DNA of 64,000 nt. It comes from Bryopsis sp. KO-2023. Its lineage: Eukaryota > Chlorophyta > Ulvophyceae > Bryopsidales > Bryopsidaceae. The notes below the pieces were generated by a model. The model ran no database searches, was not told the origin of the DNA, and saw only the letters and a list, made by a program, of their open reading frames with translations. Shown here piece after piece: positions 9,752 through 18,621 of the stretch; position 1 is the first letter of the stretch; each line of letters starts with the position of its first letter. The position numbers were made by a program, and so were the translations under genes. The stretch lies in contig BSYQ01000001.1 in NCBI GenBank assembly GCA_030272585.1, positions 5,766,001 through 5,830,000 on the forward strand. Reading direction: 5' to 3'.

Positions 9752-10023
9752 AACGTTCTGAGAATCAGGAAAACGTTCTGAGAATCAGGAAAACGTTCTG
9801 AGAATCAGGAAAACGTTCTGAGAATCAGGAAAACGTTCTGAGAATCAGGAAAACGTTCTGAGAATCAGGAAAACGTTCTGAGAATCAGGAAAACGTTCTG
9901 AGAATCAGGAAAACGTTCTGAGAATCAGGAAAACGTTCTGAGAATCAGGAAAACGTTCTGAGAATCAGGAAAACGTTCTGAGAATCAGGAAAACGTTCTG
10001 AGAATCAGGAAAACGTTCTGAGA
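9752..10023. repeat. 20-bp tandem array, about 13.6 units, at the LINE-A 5' end
   Basis: Nearly identical 20-bp units, each containing AACGTT and TTCTGAGAATC, reach the very 5' end of the LINE next to its target duplication. Some mammalian L1 elements carry promoter monomers in tandem at the same place, so this may be the internal promoter. That role is an inference. Confidence 0.93.
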
Positions 10024-10033
10024 AAATGGCGAG

Positions 10034-10202
10034 GGTGGATCAGGAGGACCTGGAGATTCCCGGAATCCGATTAACTTAGTTAGCCCACGAGGAAACGGTC
10101 GAAAACAAATCAAACTCCAAGCACCAGAAAAATTCAGTGGTGACGAGCGTGTGTCAGCCACTGAGTGGGTGCTTGCGATGAAACGTTGGCTGATTAATCA
10201 GC
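10034..10202 (+). pseudogene. LTR-retrotransposon gag fragment, right part (fossil)
   Basis: Directly after the LINE target duplication the plus strand continues with a Gly/Pro-rich stretch and then a segment typical of the start of a Ty3/gypsy capsid domain (KFSGDERVSATEWVLAM). It is the other side of the gag fragment at 3665-4304. It breaks off at 10203 against a truncated LINE piece. Confidence 0.6.
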
Positions 10203-10328
10203 ATATATGGCATCAACGTAGTTGATAAGTTTATGCGGCAGTTGGGCTCTGGGCAAGGAAAGGAAACAAGGATTACAAGTTGCGTAGGGCAGACCGCCCT
10301 GTTGCAACGACATACATGAGTGAATCGT
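10203..10328 (-). mobile_element. LINE-A 3' end joined to DR1 sequence
   Basis: About 122 bp identical to 2216-2337: 50 bp of repeat DR1 fused to the LINE-A 3' end through the same diverged AAGGAAAGG tail. The LINE part is interrupted at 10329 by a DNA transposon and resumes at 12230-12262. The shared chimeric junction suggests that the flanking DNA travelled with the LINE (3' transduction) or that the locus was duplicated. Confidence 0.75.
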
Positions 10329-10346
10329 CGTCGGAAAAATGTCACG

Positions 10347-10575
10347 TGTTGATTACGTGTTGATTCAACACGACGTGTTGACCATCGTGTTGTTTCAACT
10401 CAGGAATCAACTCGTGTTGATTCAACACGACGTGTTGACCATCGTCTTGTTTCAACCCAGGATTCAACGCGTGTTGATTCAACACGACGTGTTGATCATC
10501 GTGTTGTTTCAACTTAGGAATCAACTGGGTTGATTCAACCCAGTTGACGATTGTGTTGTTTCAATCGTGGAATCA
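10347..10575. repeat. subterminal palindromic repeats of the DNA transposon
   Basis: Repeated GTTGATTCAACACGACGTGTTGACC(A)-type units of about 60 bp, three to four copies, each built on the palindrome GTTGAATCAAC or its variants. They are matched by similar units at the right end (12100-12210). Arrays of this kind in transposon ends are usually transposase binding sites. Confidence 0.75.
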
Positions 10576-10614
10576 ACTGAATGAACGCTGTTCTCATTTT
10601 TAAATGCACATAAT

Positions 10615-10690
10615 GAATTGTGGGATTCGAACCCACCACACCATGGATTCATTCATTCATTTAATGACTTAGCCATGCCAGCATACTGAA
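10615..10690 (-). other. tRNA-like remnant (possible SINE head)
   Basis: On the minus strand the stretch has a good T-arm (GTGGGTTCGAATCCCAC, matching the Pol III B box) and an A-box-like GGCATGGCTAAGTC at tRNA-like spacing. The acceptor stem pairs at only about three of seven positions and the anticodon arm is imperfect. It is therefore not a working tRNA gene and may be a SINE or tRNA pseudogene inside the DNA transposon. Confidence 0.3.
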
Positions 10691-11335
10691 TTTCTGAGCT
10701 CGAAAGTCATGCCAGCCTACTGAATTTCTGAGCCCGAAAACTCGCCTCCTGAGATATCACGCTATCAATATAAAAGCACAAACATATCAAAATACAAAGC
10801 ACTCTATCAGTCCTTTTTTTTAACGTCCACCTATCGTTTTGTCTCAATGTTTACTATGGATTGCACATATGTTCTGAGGGAAGCTTCTGAAGGTGTCGCT
10901 GACCTCACCAAGCCATTTTCAGCAGTTGCCAGTGGACCACCCTGACACAACAGCACATCTTGGGACATCTATTCCCGCAAATAACCCCACAGCTGCTAGT
11001 AATTCCAAGAAATCAGGAAAGCAACTCTCCATTACTTTGTGCAGATGATTCCTTGTGCAAAGAGAATGCCGGTTTTCCAGAAACAATTTTTGGAGAGGTA
11101 TTTACTGATGACCAAAGTGGGTTCATCTGAGATACTCACGGAGGCAACATAAATTGCAGCCACTGACCGTAGCCTGTTGCAAAGCTTCTGCAAGATGCCT
11201 TCAACTCCGCAGCATCCCTTCATAAATTAACAACACGTCAATAATTTGTTAACTTCATGATTATCTCAACTGTAGAAGTGTGCCTTCGAATGGTAACCCT
11301 ACGCTAGTGATTGTCAACGAGCAAAATCTTCAGCT

Positions 11336-11850
11336 CTATGCTTTTGGTGGTTCACTCCTGACTGACTTTCCATGCGCAAACATCACTGCATGGGCAAAAA
11401 AAAAAAAGAAATTTTTTTCCTTGAGAAATTTCTTGTACACCTTACTGGCAATCTCTTCGCTGATAGTGTCTGCCTCCCTAGCGGCCCAATGCAAGCACTG
11501 ATACTCCAGGAAGCACCTGTGGACCACACCAAAGCCACCATCTTGAGATGAGAAGGGGAACCCCACTTCCCATATTCTACGACCAAGCTCAGATAAAAAG
11601 TAACAGAGCCAAAAAGCGTTCTAGGACCTGTCTGCCACAAGAAGTCGTGATCAGGAAGACCTCGTGATGAGGTCTTCTTCGCTGATATTTGCGGCGCCGA
11701 ACCCTCTCTTCCTTGGCATCGGCAGATCACGACAGTACAATGGCTTAGCGTGAGGAGCTCCAGCGAGGACACGAAACGTTAGAAGGGAGAGCGACACGAC
11801 ACCCAAGCGTGCCTTTTCCTCAGCTCCTCTCACCATTTCTTCCACTGGCA
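11336..11850 (-). other. possible captured coding sequence inside the DNA transposon
   Basis: Minus-strand reading frames here have protein-like composition in pieces (for example near 11,660-11,840 and 11,430-11,560) but change frame between pieces and match no family I recognise. They could be exons of a host gene fragment picked up by the transposon, or chance. An A-run interrupts the left side at 11,397-11,420. Confidence 0.2.
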
Positions 11851-12229
11851 GTCGCTTAGTGTCTCCTCAAACACATAACTGTCTTCGCGGGGGTCTTCTG
11901 TTGGCCCCCCCGAAAGACCATCTTCTGGAGGAGGGACTCGTCGGGGTAAATTTCGACGGCGCTCGTCTATCTCTTTCTTCTTCGCAGAGCAGGGAAACGC
12001 GGAGCGGTGGAGGGGGAGATTCGACTTTCTTTTCCGGGATCACACTATGATGTACCGGCATTTTGGTGTTGAAAGCTAAAAAAATCAACCGTTCTTGAAT
12101 CAGTACGGTTGAATCAACACGGTCGCATCGCAAATCGTCGTCGAGTTGATTCAACACGGTTGATACTTGTTAAATCAACGCATGTTGAATCAACGTGGTT
12201 GATTCAACACGTGACATTTTTCCGACGGT

Positions 12230-12262
12230 GTCCCAACGTTCGAAGCAAGGCAAAAGCCTCTG
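12230..12262 (-). mobile_element. continuation of the interrupted LINE-A piece
   Basis: This 33-bp stretch continues LINE-A exactly from where it is broken at 10328, on the far side of the DNA transposon. It is cut at 12263 by the tail of a LINE-B insertion. Confidence 0.75.
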
Positions 12263-12479
12263 AAACAGAAACAGAAACAGAAATTACATGTTGCGAAGGG
12301 CCAATCCGCCCTGTTGCAACCACATACAATGTCTCAGCCATGTCCAAAAGTCCACAGAAGATGAAGTCTCCAATAAAACCCCAGTACAATCAACGAGAGA
12401 CCCATCACTAAGGAATCAATGTATCAGAAAGTATTGCCAAAAAACGTTCCCAAGAAAAAGAAACCCGGAACACCAAGCA
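12263..12479 (-). mobile_element. LINE-B 3' end (3' UTR and TTTCTG tail)
   Basis: A second LINE subfamily, related to LINE-A but diverged (ATGTTGCGAAGGGCCAATCC instead of the LINE-A version). The TTTCTG tail is at 12263. The element continues beyond the Gypsy-1 insertion at 18622-19180. Confidence 0.8.
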
Positions 12480-12660
12480 TGTAGTCGGACTGGGGAACTT
12501 AGGTGTATGACCGACTAGGTGAACCCGGATGTGGGTTATATATTTACTGGAACCGTGTTTTTGAGAGACCGATTTTGACTTGGACAACAACGTTGTAAAA
12601 ACCTGACCTTCACTCACTGACTCACACCATCAAACCTCGCACCCAGAACGACCCGTCACA
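12480..12660 (+). repeat. Gypsy-1 5' LTR
   Basis: 181 bp, TGTAGTCGG...CCGTCACA, with a TATA-like stretch (GTTATATATTT) near 12535. It appears identical to the 3' LTR at 18436-18616. Confidence 0.93.
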
Positions 12661-12661
12661 A

Positions 12662-12673
12662 TGGTTTCGGAGC
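12662..12673 (+). promoter_or_regulatory. primer-binding-site motif of Gypsy-1
   Basis: TGGTTTCGGAGC begins one base after the LTR, the normal place for the tRNA primer site. The same 12 bases follow the 5' LTRs of Gypsy-2 (19753-19764) and Gypsy-3 (27099-27110), so all three families seem to use one primer tRNA. Its identity was not determined. Confidence 0.75.
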
Positions 12674-12753
12674 AGGCACCTCATACGAGGTAGCGATCAC
12701 TGGGAAGGAAACGGGTCGAGGGGCACGTCAAAGTCTTTCCTCGGAACAGAACT

Positions 12754-15700
12754 ATGACGACAAGACAACGCAAACAAAAAGCGCAGTCAGGTGACGCGCG
12801 ATCTGGATCAGCAAAGGAAAGTTTGAACGATCACAGTAACAGGAAACGCGGAAGTGTCCGTGATCGGTTATCGACGGTGGAAAATGCTATTGTTGAACTG
12901 CTGGGAAGCCAGAAAAGTCTCGTCGGAGGAATTAACGAGGTTCTGAAAGAGTTCCGAGGTTTGGCGTCAAACAGATTGTGTAACCAGAAAACAGGATCAC
13001 CGCCGACAGTTGGGAAAGTATCCCGACGGCAGGGAAGACAGATCGCAAAGAAGGTACACAGTTCGACGTCGAATAAGGAAGACGACGCGGTGGTTGGTGA
13101 CGGAAATGGTGAAGGAAGTTTGGCGTCGGAGGATGAGGACGTCATGCCAGAAATCAAGGACGTCGGCATGCGGGATGCATGCATGTCGGAAAAGAAAGAG
13201 TCGGCGACGCCGACCACGCTCGATGACCACCCTGGGGGGCAGAATGAGGCGGAGACGAGTTCATACGCCATGAAGCCTCAGGATTCAGTTGGCGAACGTC
13301 AGGCTGAAGGTTGTCACACAGATGTCGGAAATGCAGTCCCTGGAAAATCGGATGCTGATTTCCAAATGGATGCCGACGAAGAGGGGAGTGTGGTTGGGTC
13401 GACCGGGGAAAAGGAGTCGAACGCAGAGGAATTAACAGCATCAGGAGTGGGAAGTCGATCCACCCTGTTGAGGTTGCGCGGCTCGCTGTCTCACGAGGCA
13501 GTTACAGTGTTGGTCGACAGCGGGGCTTCGACTGATTTCGTTTCAGAAAGCTTGGTGAAACGGTTGGGATTGAAATACCGACCGGATAAAAACGCAAAGC
13601 CAGTTTCGCTGGCTGATGATTCAAAGGCCCATGTGATTGGGACCTGCATGACAACTGTTCGATTCGGAAAGTACAGAACGAAAAGGAAATTTCTGGTGCT
13701 GAAAGAGCTAATGCATGACATGATTTTCGGGAAGTCGTGGCTAACGGACGAAAATCCAAAAATCGATTGGATTACGCATAAAGTGACGATCAACAGAATG
13801 GGCAAGCCAGATTTGGTGCTGCAAGGTCATTATGGTGACCACCCAGAAACCAAGAATTGTGGAAGGAGATTAAACCTCCTGTCAGCCAAGCAACTATCAA
13901 AACTGATCAAAGCAAATGAGGAGCAACTGTTTGCTCTATGGATCAAGCCATCAACTGAATCAAACTCAGAGCTACCTGAATGGGGACTGCAAACTGAAGG
14001 AAAGGACTGTGAGAGTGAAGGGGAGATTACAATAATGGAATTGCTGAATGGAGACTTCCAGGGGAAACAACAACAAGAACTGACTGGAACATCACAACAT
14101 GGGATGGAACTGAATGCCACCCAGAGAAATAAGGAGGTCATGTCACAACCAGATTCGCATCCAGAGTCGAGAAAAGACAAAACAAAGGACGAAGTTGGAA
14201 AAGCGAACTCTGGGACAGACTATGACGAGAGTGATGTTACAGTCGACCCAAAACTGCATGGAATGATCGATGACATCCCAGAGGAACTAAGTGGACTGAA
14301 GGAGGTGTTACGTCAACATGCAAAGAGATTTCCCGAGGATCTACCAAAGAAGCTACCTCCTCGCCGCATGCACGATTTCGAAATCACCGAGCAGCCGGAT
14401 TCCAAACCGGTCTCACGTCCGATCTACAAGCTCAGCCCAAGGGAACTCACGGAAGTGCGCTCACAGCTCGATTACCTGCTGTCGCACAATATGATACGGC
14501 CGTCGCACAGTCCGTATGGGGCACCTGTGATTTTCGCGGCGAAATCTGATGGGTCGCTGAGGATGTGCATTGACTACCGAATGCTGAACAAACAAACGGT
14601 GCGATCACGGTATTCCTTGCCGAGGATGGACGAGATGGCTGATCAGGTGGAGGGGGCGCGTTTCTTCACAAAAATCGACTTACGCAGCGGCTATTGGCAG
14701 GTTCGCATCAAGGATGCACATGTTCAAAAATCGGCGTTTCGAACTCGCTACGGCCATTTTGAATGGCTCGTAATGCCTTTTGGATTCTCGGATGCGCCGG
14801 CTTACTTTATGCGGCTTATGAACGACACGCTGCGGCCGTTTCTGGATCGATTCGTGCTAGTGTTCCTGGATGATGTTTTGATTTTCAGCCGAGATGCAGA
14901 ATCACATGCCGAGCATGTTCGGCTAGTGCTCGAGAAGCTGCAGGAGCAGAAATTATATGCAAAGGCGAGCAAATGCGAGTTCGGAAAGTCTGGCGTGGAG
15001 TTCTTAGGAACGTGGATGGAAAAGGATGGCACATATCCGATGGCGAATAAAATTGATGCCATTCGATCGTGGCCGCAGCCAGCGAATGTTCACGACATTC
15101 GCAGCTTCCTGGGATTATGTTCGTTCTACAGGCGATTCGTGAGGAATTTTTCGGTTATTGCGGCGCCATTGTCGAATCTCACGAAATCTGGAAAACCCTG
15201 GCACTGGGGTCGACTGGAGAAGGATGCGTTCGAAAAATTAAAGGTCGCGATGACATCTGCCCCAGTTCTGAGGCATTTCGATGATAAGCTGCCGGTGGTG
15301 GTGGCGACTGATGCTTCGCAGGAAGGAATTGGAGGGGTGTTGATGCAGCGAGGTGAATCGGGATTGCATCCCATTGCTTTCGAATCGCATAAGTTTACGG
15401 AAGCAGAATCGAATTATCCAGTTCACGAGCAAGAATTACTTGCGATTGTGCATTGCTTGAAGAAGTGGCGGACGTATTTGGAAGGTCGTCATTTCACATT
15501 GCGAACCGATAATGCAAGCTTGGTTTGGTTAGATTCCCAGAAGGGATTAACTCGACGACAGGTGCGATGGACTCAGTTCCTTGCGCCATTTGATTTCGAT
15601 ACGATCCACATCAAAGGCAAAGATAATGTGGTGGCTGACGCCCTTAGTCGATGTCCCCAACCAAATCGGAGTCATGGATTGGGTCCAGGAGGGGATCAAG

Positions 15701-17763
15701 GGTCGTCAGCCCACAAAACCAAAAAGGGATCAACCGGCCATGCATCAATGACGAAATCGGAAACTGGGAATTACGACGACGCATGGAATGCAAAGGCGGA
15801 ATCAATGCAACATGCGAATTTAGAATGTGGAATCACAGGATTGAATGAAACGACAAATAAAACACTGCCAAACAATGATTCCAATGTTATGAAGGACAGG
15901 GAATCACAGGAACTCTCCAAGGTTTCCAGAGAATTACAGACTGGAGGGGAGCAAGGGGATGCTACTCCAGAAGTACAATCACATCAAAAGAAAAAGGATG
16001 TGAGATTTCGGACTACTGTAGGAAGTGGTCTTAAGGAACCTGAAATCAAAAATGAAATGCCCAAAGAAAAGGATCCAAACAGGTGGTCTTCAGGAGATGA
16101 CTCTGATGGAGCTCCTGAGAGTTACAGACCACTGGGCACAAGGCTGGTAAATGACGTTGACAGCCTGGGAGGAGAGAGGAGACAGAGTATGGAAAAAGGA
16201 GGAGCTAAAACTGAAACTGCAAATGCTCTAACAAGGAGCCAAGTTCAACAGAAAACAATTACACCAGAAAAACTGGAAAAAGCACAAGCAACAGATGCAT
16301 ACTGTGGCAACATAAGAAAATTGCTGAAGGAATCAGATCCAAATGTCTGCAAGGAATTTACAATGGATGGAAAGCTAATCAGGAAGAAAACTGGACAGAT
16401 TGTGATCCCCACATCAATCAGACAAGAGGTATTGAAAGAAGCTCATGATTCTGATGTGTCTGGTCATAAGGGCAGAGATCGAACCCTAGATCTCATTAAA
16501 AGATACTATTCCTGGAGGCGAATGGACAAGGATGTGAACGAATACTGTAGAACATGTCCGAAGTGTCAGAAAGCAAAAACGGAAGCGAAAGTTCCGGCTG
16601 GAAAATTACAGCCGATGCCGATACCAAATCGTCGCTGGGAATCCGTCAGCTTGGATCTAATCGTGCAGTTGCCGGAAACCGAAAAAGGAAATACGGCGAT
16701 TGTGGTATTCGTCGACCGATTGAGTAAGATGTCGCACTTTGTGCCGACCGTGACGACCGCGACTGCAAAGGATCTGGCGGAGATATTCTTCAGGGAAGTT
16801 TGGCGACATCACGGGATGCCATCGAATTTGGTATCCGACCGTGATAGCAGGTTCGTTTCTGCGTTTTGGCGTCGATTGATGGAGTTGAGTGGAACCGAGC
16901 TGAAGCTAAGCTCAGCGTTTCATCCGCAAACGGACGGACAAACGGAACGCATGAATCGCGTTCTGGAGGAAACCCTACGATGCTATGTTGATGCCAGGCG
17001 TCGCGATTGGGACGAGAGGCTTCCGGCGGCGGAATTCGCATACAATAACGGTAAACACAGCTCGACGGGCCATTCGCCGTTCTATCTCAACACCGGAGAG
17101 CATCCATTGGTTCCGCTGGCGTTAATCGGAAAGCGTGAAATCGAAAGTGAGATTCGAGGAGTGCATGACATTTTGGGAAATATGAGGAACGACCTGGATT
17201 CAGCGAAGATGTTGTTGAAGCGAGCACAGGAGAGACAGAAGAGATATGCGGACAAGTCTCGACGTGAAGAGGAGTTCAAAATCGGCGATAGGGTTTTACT
17301 ATCGACCGAAAATCTATCGTTCGCTGGAAGTGGAATTTCGCCGAAGTTGGGTCCAAAGTTCGTAGGACCATTCAAGGTTCTTGCTCGGCTGGGAAAAGTT
17401 GCCTACAGATTGGAGTTGCCGGAAACGTGGAACATCCATGACGTCTTTCATGTCGTCAGGATGCGTCGATACAAGGAATCGGAGGATTTCGTGAGACCAG
17501 ATCCAGAGCCGCCAGCACCAGTGATGAACGAAGGACAACTCGAATACGAGGTGGAGAGAATTCTCGATCACAGGGAGACTCGTCGTGGGAGATCTGTGAA
17601 ACGACGATATCTGGTTCGCTGGAAGGGTTTTGGGTCGGAACATGATTCCTGGGAGCCATGGATTCATTTGACGAACGCAGCAGAAACAGTTTTGGCATAC
17701 CATCAACTCGTTGGTATCCAGCCTACGAAGGAGGAAGCTGACCTTCGGCGGCTAATGCAATGA
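12754..17763 (+). CDS. Gypsy-1 gag-pol polyprotein with chromodomain
   Basis: A single frame of 1,669 codons. The first 240 residues are charged and contain a short coiled-coil-like part; no CCHC zinc knuckle is visible. Then come the aspartic protease (VLVDSGAS, about 255), a hydrophilic linker, reverse transcriptase (catalytic FLDD, about 705), RNase H (ATDASQEGIGG, about 850), a roughly 200-residue polar linker, integrase (HHCC zinc motif about 1230-1275, then the catalytic core) and a C-terminal chromodomain (VERILDHRET...YLVRWKGF...SWEP, about 1590-1650). Chromodomains direct integration to marked chromatin. The two polar linkers make the protein longer than usual for the family. Confidence 0.93.
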   Translation: MTTRQRKQKAQSGDARSGSAKESLNDHSNRKRGSVRDRLSTVENAIVELLGSQKSLVGGINEVLKEFRGLASNRLCNQKTGSPPTVGKVSRRQGRQIAKKVHSSTSNKEDDAVVGDGNGEGSLASEDEDVMPEIKDVGMRDACMSEKKESATPTTLDDHPGGQNEAETSSYAMKPQDSVGERQAEGCHTDVGNAVPGKSDADFQMDADEEGSVVGSTGEKESNAEELTASGVGSRSTLLRLRGSLSHEAVTVLVDSGASTDFVSESLVKRLGLKYRPDKNAKPVSLADDSKAHVIGTCMTTVRFGKYRTKRKFLVLKELMHDMIFGKSWLTDENPKIDWITHKVTINRMGKPDLVLQGHYGDHPETKNCGRRLNLLSAKQLSKLIKANEEQLFALWIKPSTESNSELPEWGLQTEGKDCESEGEITIMELLNGDFQGKQQQELTGTSQHGMELNATQRNKEVMSQPDSHPESRKDKTKDEVGKANSGTDYDESDVTVDPKLHGMIDDIPEELSGLKEVLRQHAKRFPEDLPKKLPPRRMHDFEITEQPDSKPVSRPIYKLSPRELTEVRSQLDYLLSHNMIRPSHSPYGAPVIFAAKSDGSLRMCIDYRMLNKQTVRSRYSLPRMDEMADQVEGARFFTKIDLRSGYWQVRIKDAHVQKSAFRTRYGHFEWLVMPFGFSDAPAYFMRLMNDTLRPFLDRFVLVFLDDVLIFSRDAESHAEHVRLVLEKLQEQKLYAKASKCEFGKSGVEFLGTWMEKDGTYPMANKIDAIRSWPQPANVHDIRSFLGLCSFYRRFVRNFSVIAAPLSNLTKSGKPWHWGRLEKDAFEKLKVAMTSAPVLRHFDDKLPVVVATDASQEGIGGVLMQRGESGLHPIAFESHKFTEAESNYPVHEQELLAIVHCLKKWRTYLEGRHFTLRTDNASLVWLDSQKGLTRRQVRWTQFLAPFDFDTIHIKGKDNVVADALSRCPQPNRSHGLGPGGDQGSSAHKTKKGSTGHASMTKSETGNYDDAWNAKAESMQHANLECGITGLNETTNKTLPNNDSNVMKDRESQELSKVSRELQTGGEQGDATPEVQSHQKKKDVRFRTTVGSGLKEPEIKNEMPKEKDPNRWSSGDDSDGAPESYRPLGTRLVNDVDSLGGERRQSMEKGGAKTETANALTRSQVQQKTITPEKLEKAQATDAYCGNIRKLLKESDPNVCKEFTMDGKLIRKKTGQIVIPTSIRQEVLKEAHDSDVSGHKGRDRTLDLIKRYYSWRRMDKDVNEYCRTCPKCQKAKTEAKVPAGKLQPMPIPNRRWESVSLDLIVQLPETEKGNTAIVVFVDRLSKMSHFVPTVTTATAKDLAEIFFREVWRHHGMPSNLVSDRDSRFVSAFWRRLMELSGTELKLSSAFHPQTDGQTERMNRVLEETLRCYVDARRRDWDERLPAAEFAYNNGKHSSTGHSPFYLNTGEHPLVPLALIGKREIESEIRGVHDILGNMRNDLDSAKMLLKRAQERQKRYADKSRREEEFKIGDRVLLSTENLSFAGSGISPKLGPKFVGPFKVLARLGKVAYRLELPETWNIHDVFHVVRMRRYKESEDFVRPDPEPPAPVMNEGQLEYEVERILDHRETRRGRSVKRRYLVRWKGFGSEHDSWEPWIHLTNAAETVLAYHQLVGIQPTKEEADLRRLMQ

Positions 17764-18435
17764 TAAGGTGATGATTGATCGAAATCGGGCGGAAATCGAA
17801 ATCGCGAGTAATCCACAGTTCGTCGCTAAGTGAGGGGGCGGTTACGGGAGAGAGAGATGAGAATTACCGTCAGGCTGGCGCTTACTGCAGGGTAAGATTC
17901 GATTGTCCGAATGGAGATTAATGGAAGTTTGATTTTGAATTTCGATTCTGAATCACAAAAGAAAAGGGAAATGAAGTCTGATCTGGAAAAGGGGAAATTG
18001 ACATTCTTTATTTTTGAATTTTGTGGAGGACTCCCAGATGGTCAGTTTGGAGGGGAGTATCTATTGTTTTGACTGTGAATCAGCCTGGGCTTTACTTCTG
18101 ATTGGTGGAGTATTAGTCTCTTGGCTGTTGTGTTTATTGTTGCTGACTGAGTTTAGACTGAGCCATGGTCTTATGGCTGTATACTTTGCTGACAATGGGA
18201 ATTGATCTCAGGTGGACTAAGTGACTATGATTTTGAGTGAACCAGGGGTGTTATTTGTGAGAACTCGTGATTACTAGTACTCGGTGGAGAGAGTGAACCT
18301 CGGTTAGTAGAAAGGGTTAAGTTGATTTGACATTTGACAGTTGGGACAATGATTGATTACTGTGTTTGAGTTGAGACGTCCGGGTAGTGACATCACGTGC
18401 TTGACGGGTGTTTTCAGCCGTGATGTGGAGGGGAT
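17764..18435 (+). other. Gypsy-1 3' untranslated region
   Basis: 670 bp between the stop codon and the 3' LTR, without a recognisable gene. A G-rich stretch at 17832-17857 may act as a purine tract, though no clean polypurine tract lies directly at the LTR. Confidence 0.5.
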
Positions 18436-18616
18436 TGTAGTCGGACTGGGGAACTTAGGTGTATGACCGACTAGGTGAACCCGGATGTGGGTTATATATT
18501 TACTGGAACCGTGTTTTTGAGAGACCGATTTTGACTTGGACAACAACGTTGTAAAAACCTGACCTTCACTCACTGACTCACACCATCAAACCTCGCACCC
18601 AGAACGACCCGTCACA
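18436..18616 (+). repeat. Gypsy-1 3' LTR
   Basis: 181 bp, identical by eye to the 5' LTR, and followed by the target duplication AAGCA. Confidence 0.93.
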
Positions 18617-18621
18617 AAGCA

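Larger units (their letters stand above)
4305..10026 (-). mobile_element. full-length LINE (LINE-A), non-LTR retrotransposon
   Basis: A 5.7-kb element on the minus strand, bounded by the 7-bp direct repeat TGGCGAG at 4298-4304 and 10027-10033. Read 5' to 3' it has an array of 20-bp units (10023-9752), a leader with a 15-bp array (9430-9326), ORF1, ORF2 and a 372-nt 3' UTR ending in TTTCTG repeats in place of poly(A). Both reading frames are open. Open frames, a full 5' end and a clean target duplication suggest a young, possibly active copy. The ORF1 layout (coiled coil, RRM-like, C-terminal domain) with an AP-endonuclease/RT ORF2 recalls the L1/Tx1 group, but the clade cannot be fixed by eye. 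Confidence 0.92.
10329..12227. mobile_element. non-autonomous DNA transposon with terminal inverted repeats
   Basis: The ends are a perfect 24-bp inverted repeat that starts CGTCGGAAAAATGTCACG (10329-10352 and 12204-12227). It is flanked by a 2-bp duplication GT (10327-10328 and 12228-12229); removing it restores the LINE-A sequence exactly. Both subterminal regions are crowded with CGTGTTGATTCAACACG-like palindromes (10347-10570 and 12100-12210). No transposase is recognised in the 1.5-kb interior, so it must have been moved in trans. The superfamily is not assigned. Confidence 0.85.
12480..18616 (+). mobile_element. Gypsy-1: whole-looking Ty3/gypsy chromovirus
   Basis: 6.1 kb, with 181-bp LTRs (12480-12660, 18436-18616; TG...CA) that look identical by eye, a 5-bp target duplication AAGCA (12475-12479, 18617-18621), a primer-binding-like site at 12662 and one long gag-pol frame. 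It is inserted into a LINE-B copy. Identical LTRs and an open frame indicate a very young insertion. It looks whole, with no breaks seen. Confidence 0.95.

Noticed and set aside
9752-10023. Regular 20-bp repeats that could be mistaken for a CRISPR array
   Set aside because: The units are directly adjacent without unique spacers, and they lie in the leader of a eukaryotic LINE.
10615-10690. Working tRNA gene
   Set aside because: The T-arm is good, but the acceptor stem pairs at only about three of seven positions and the anticodon arm is imperfect.
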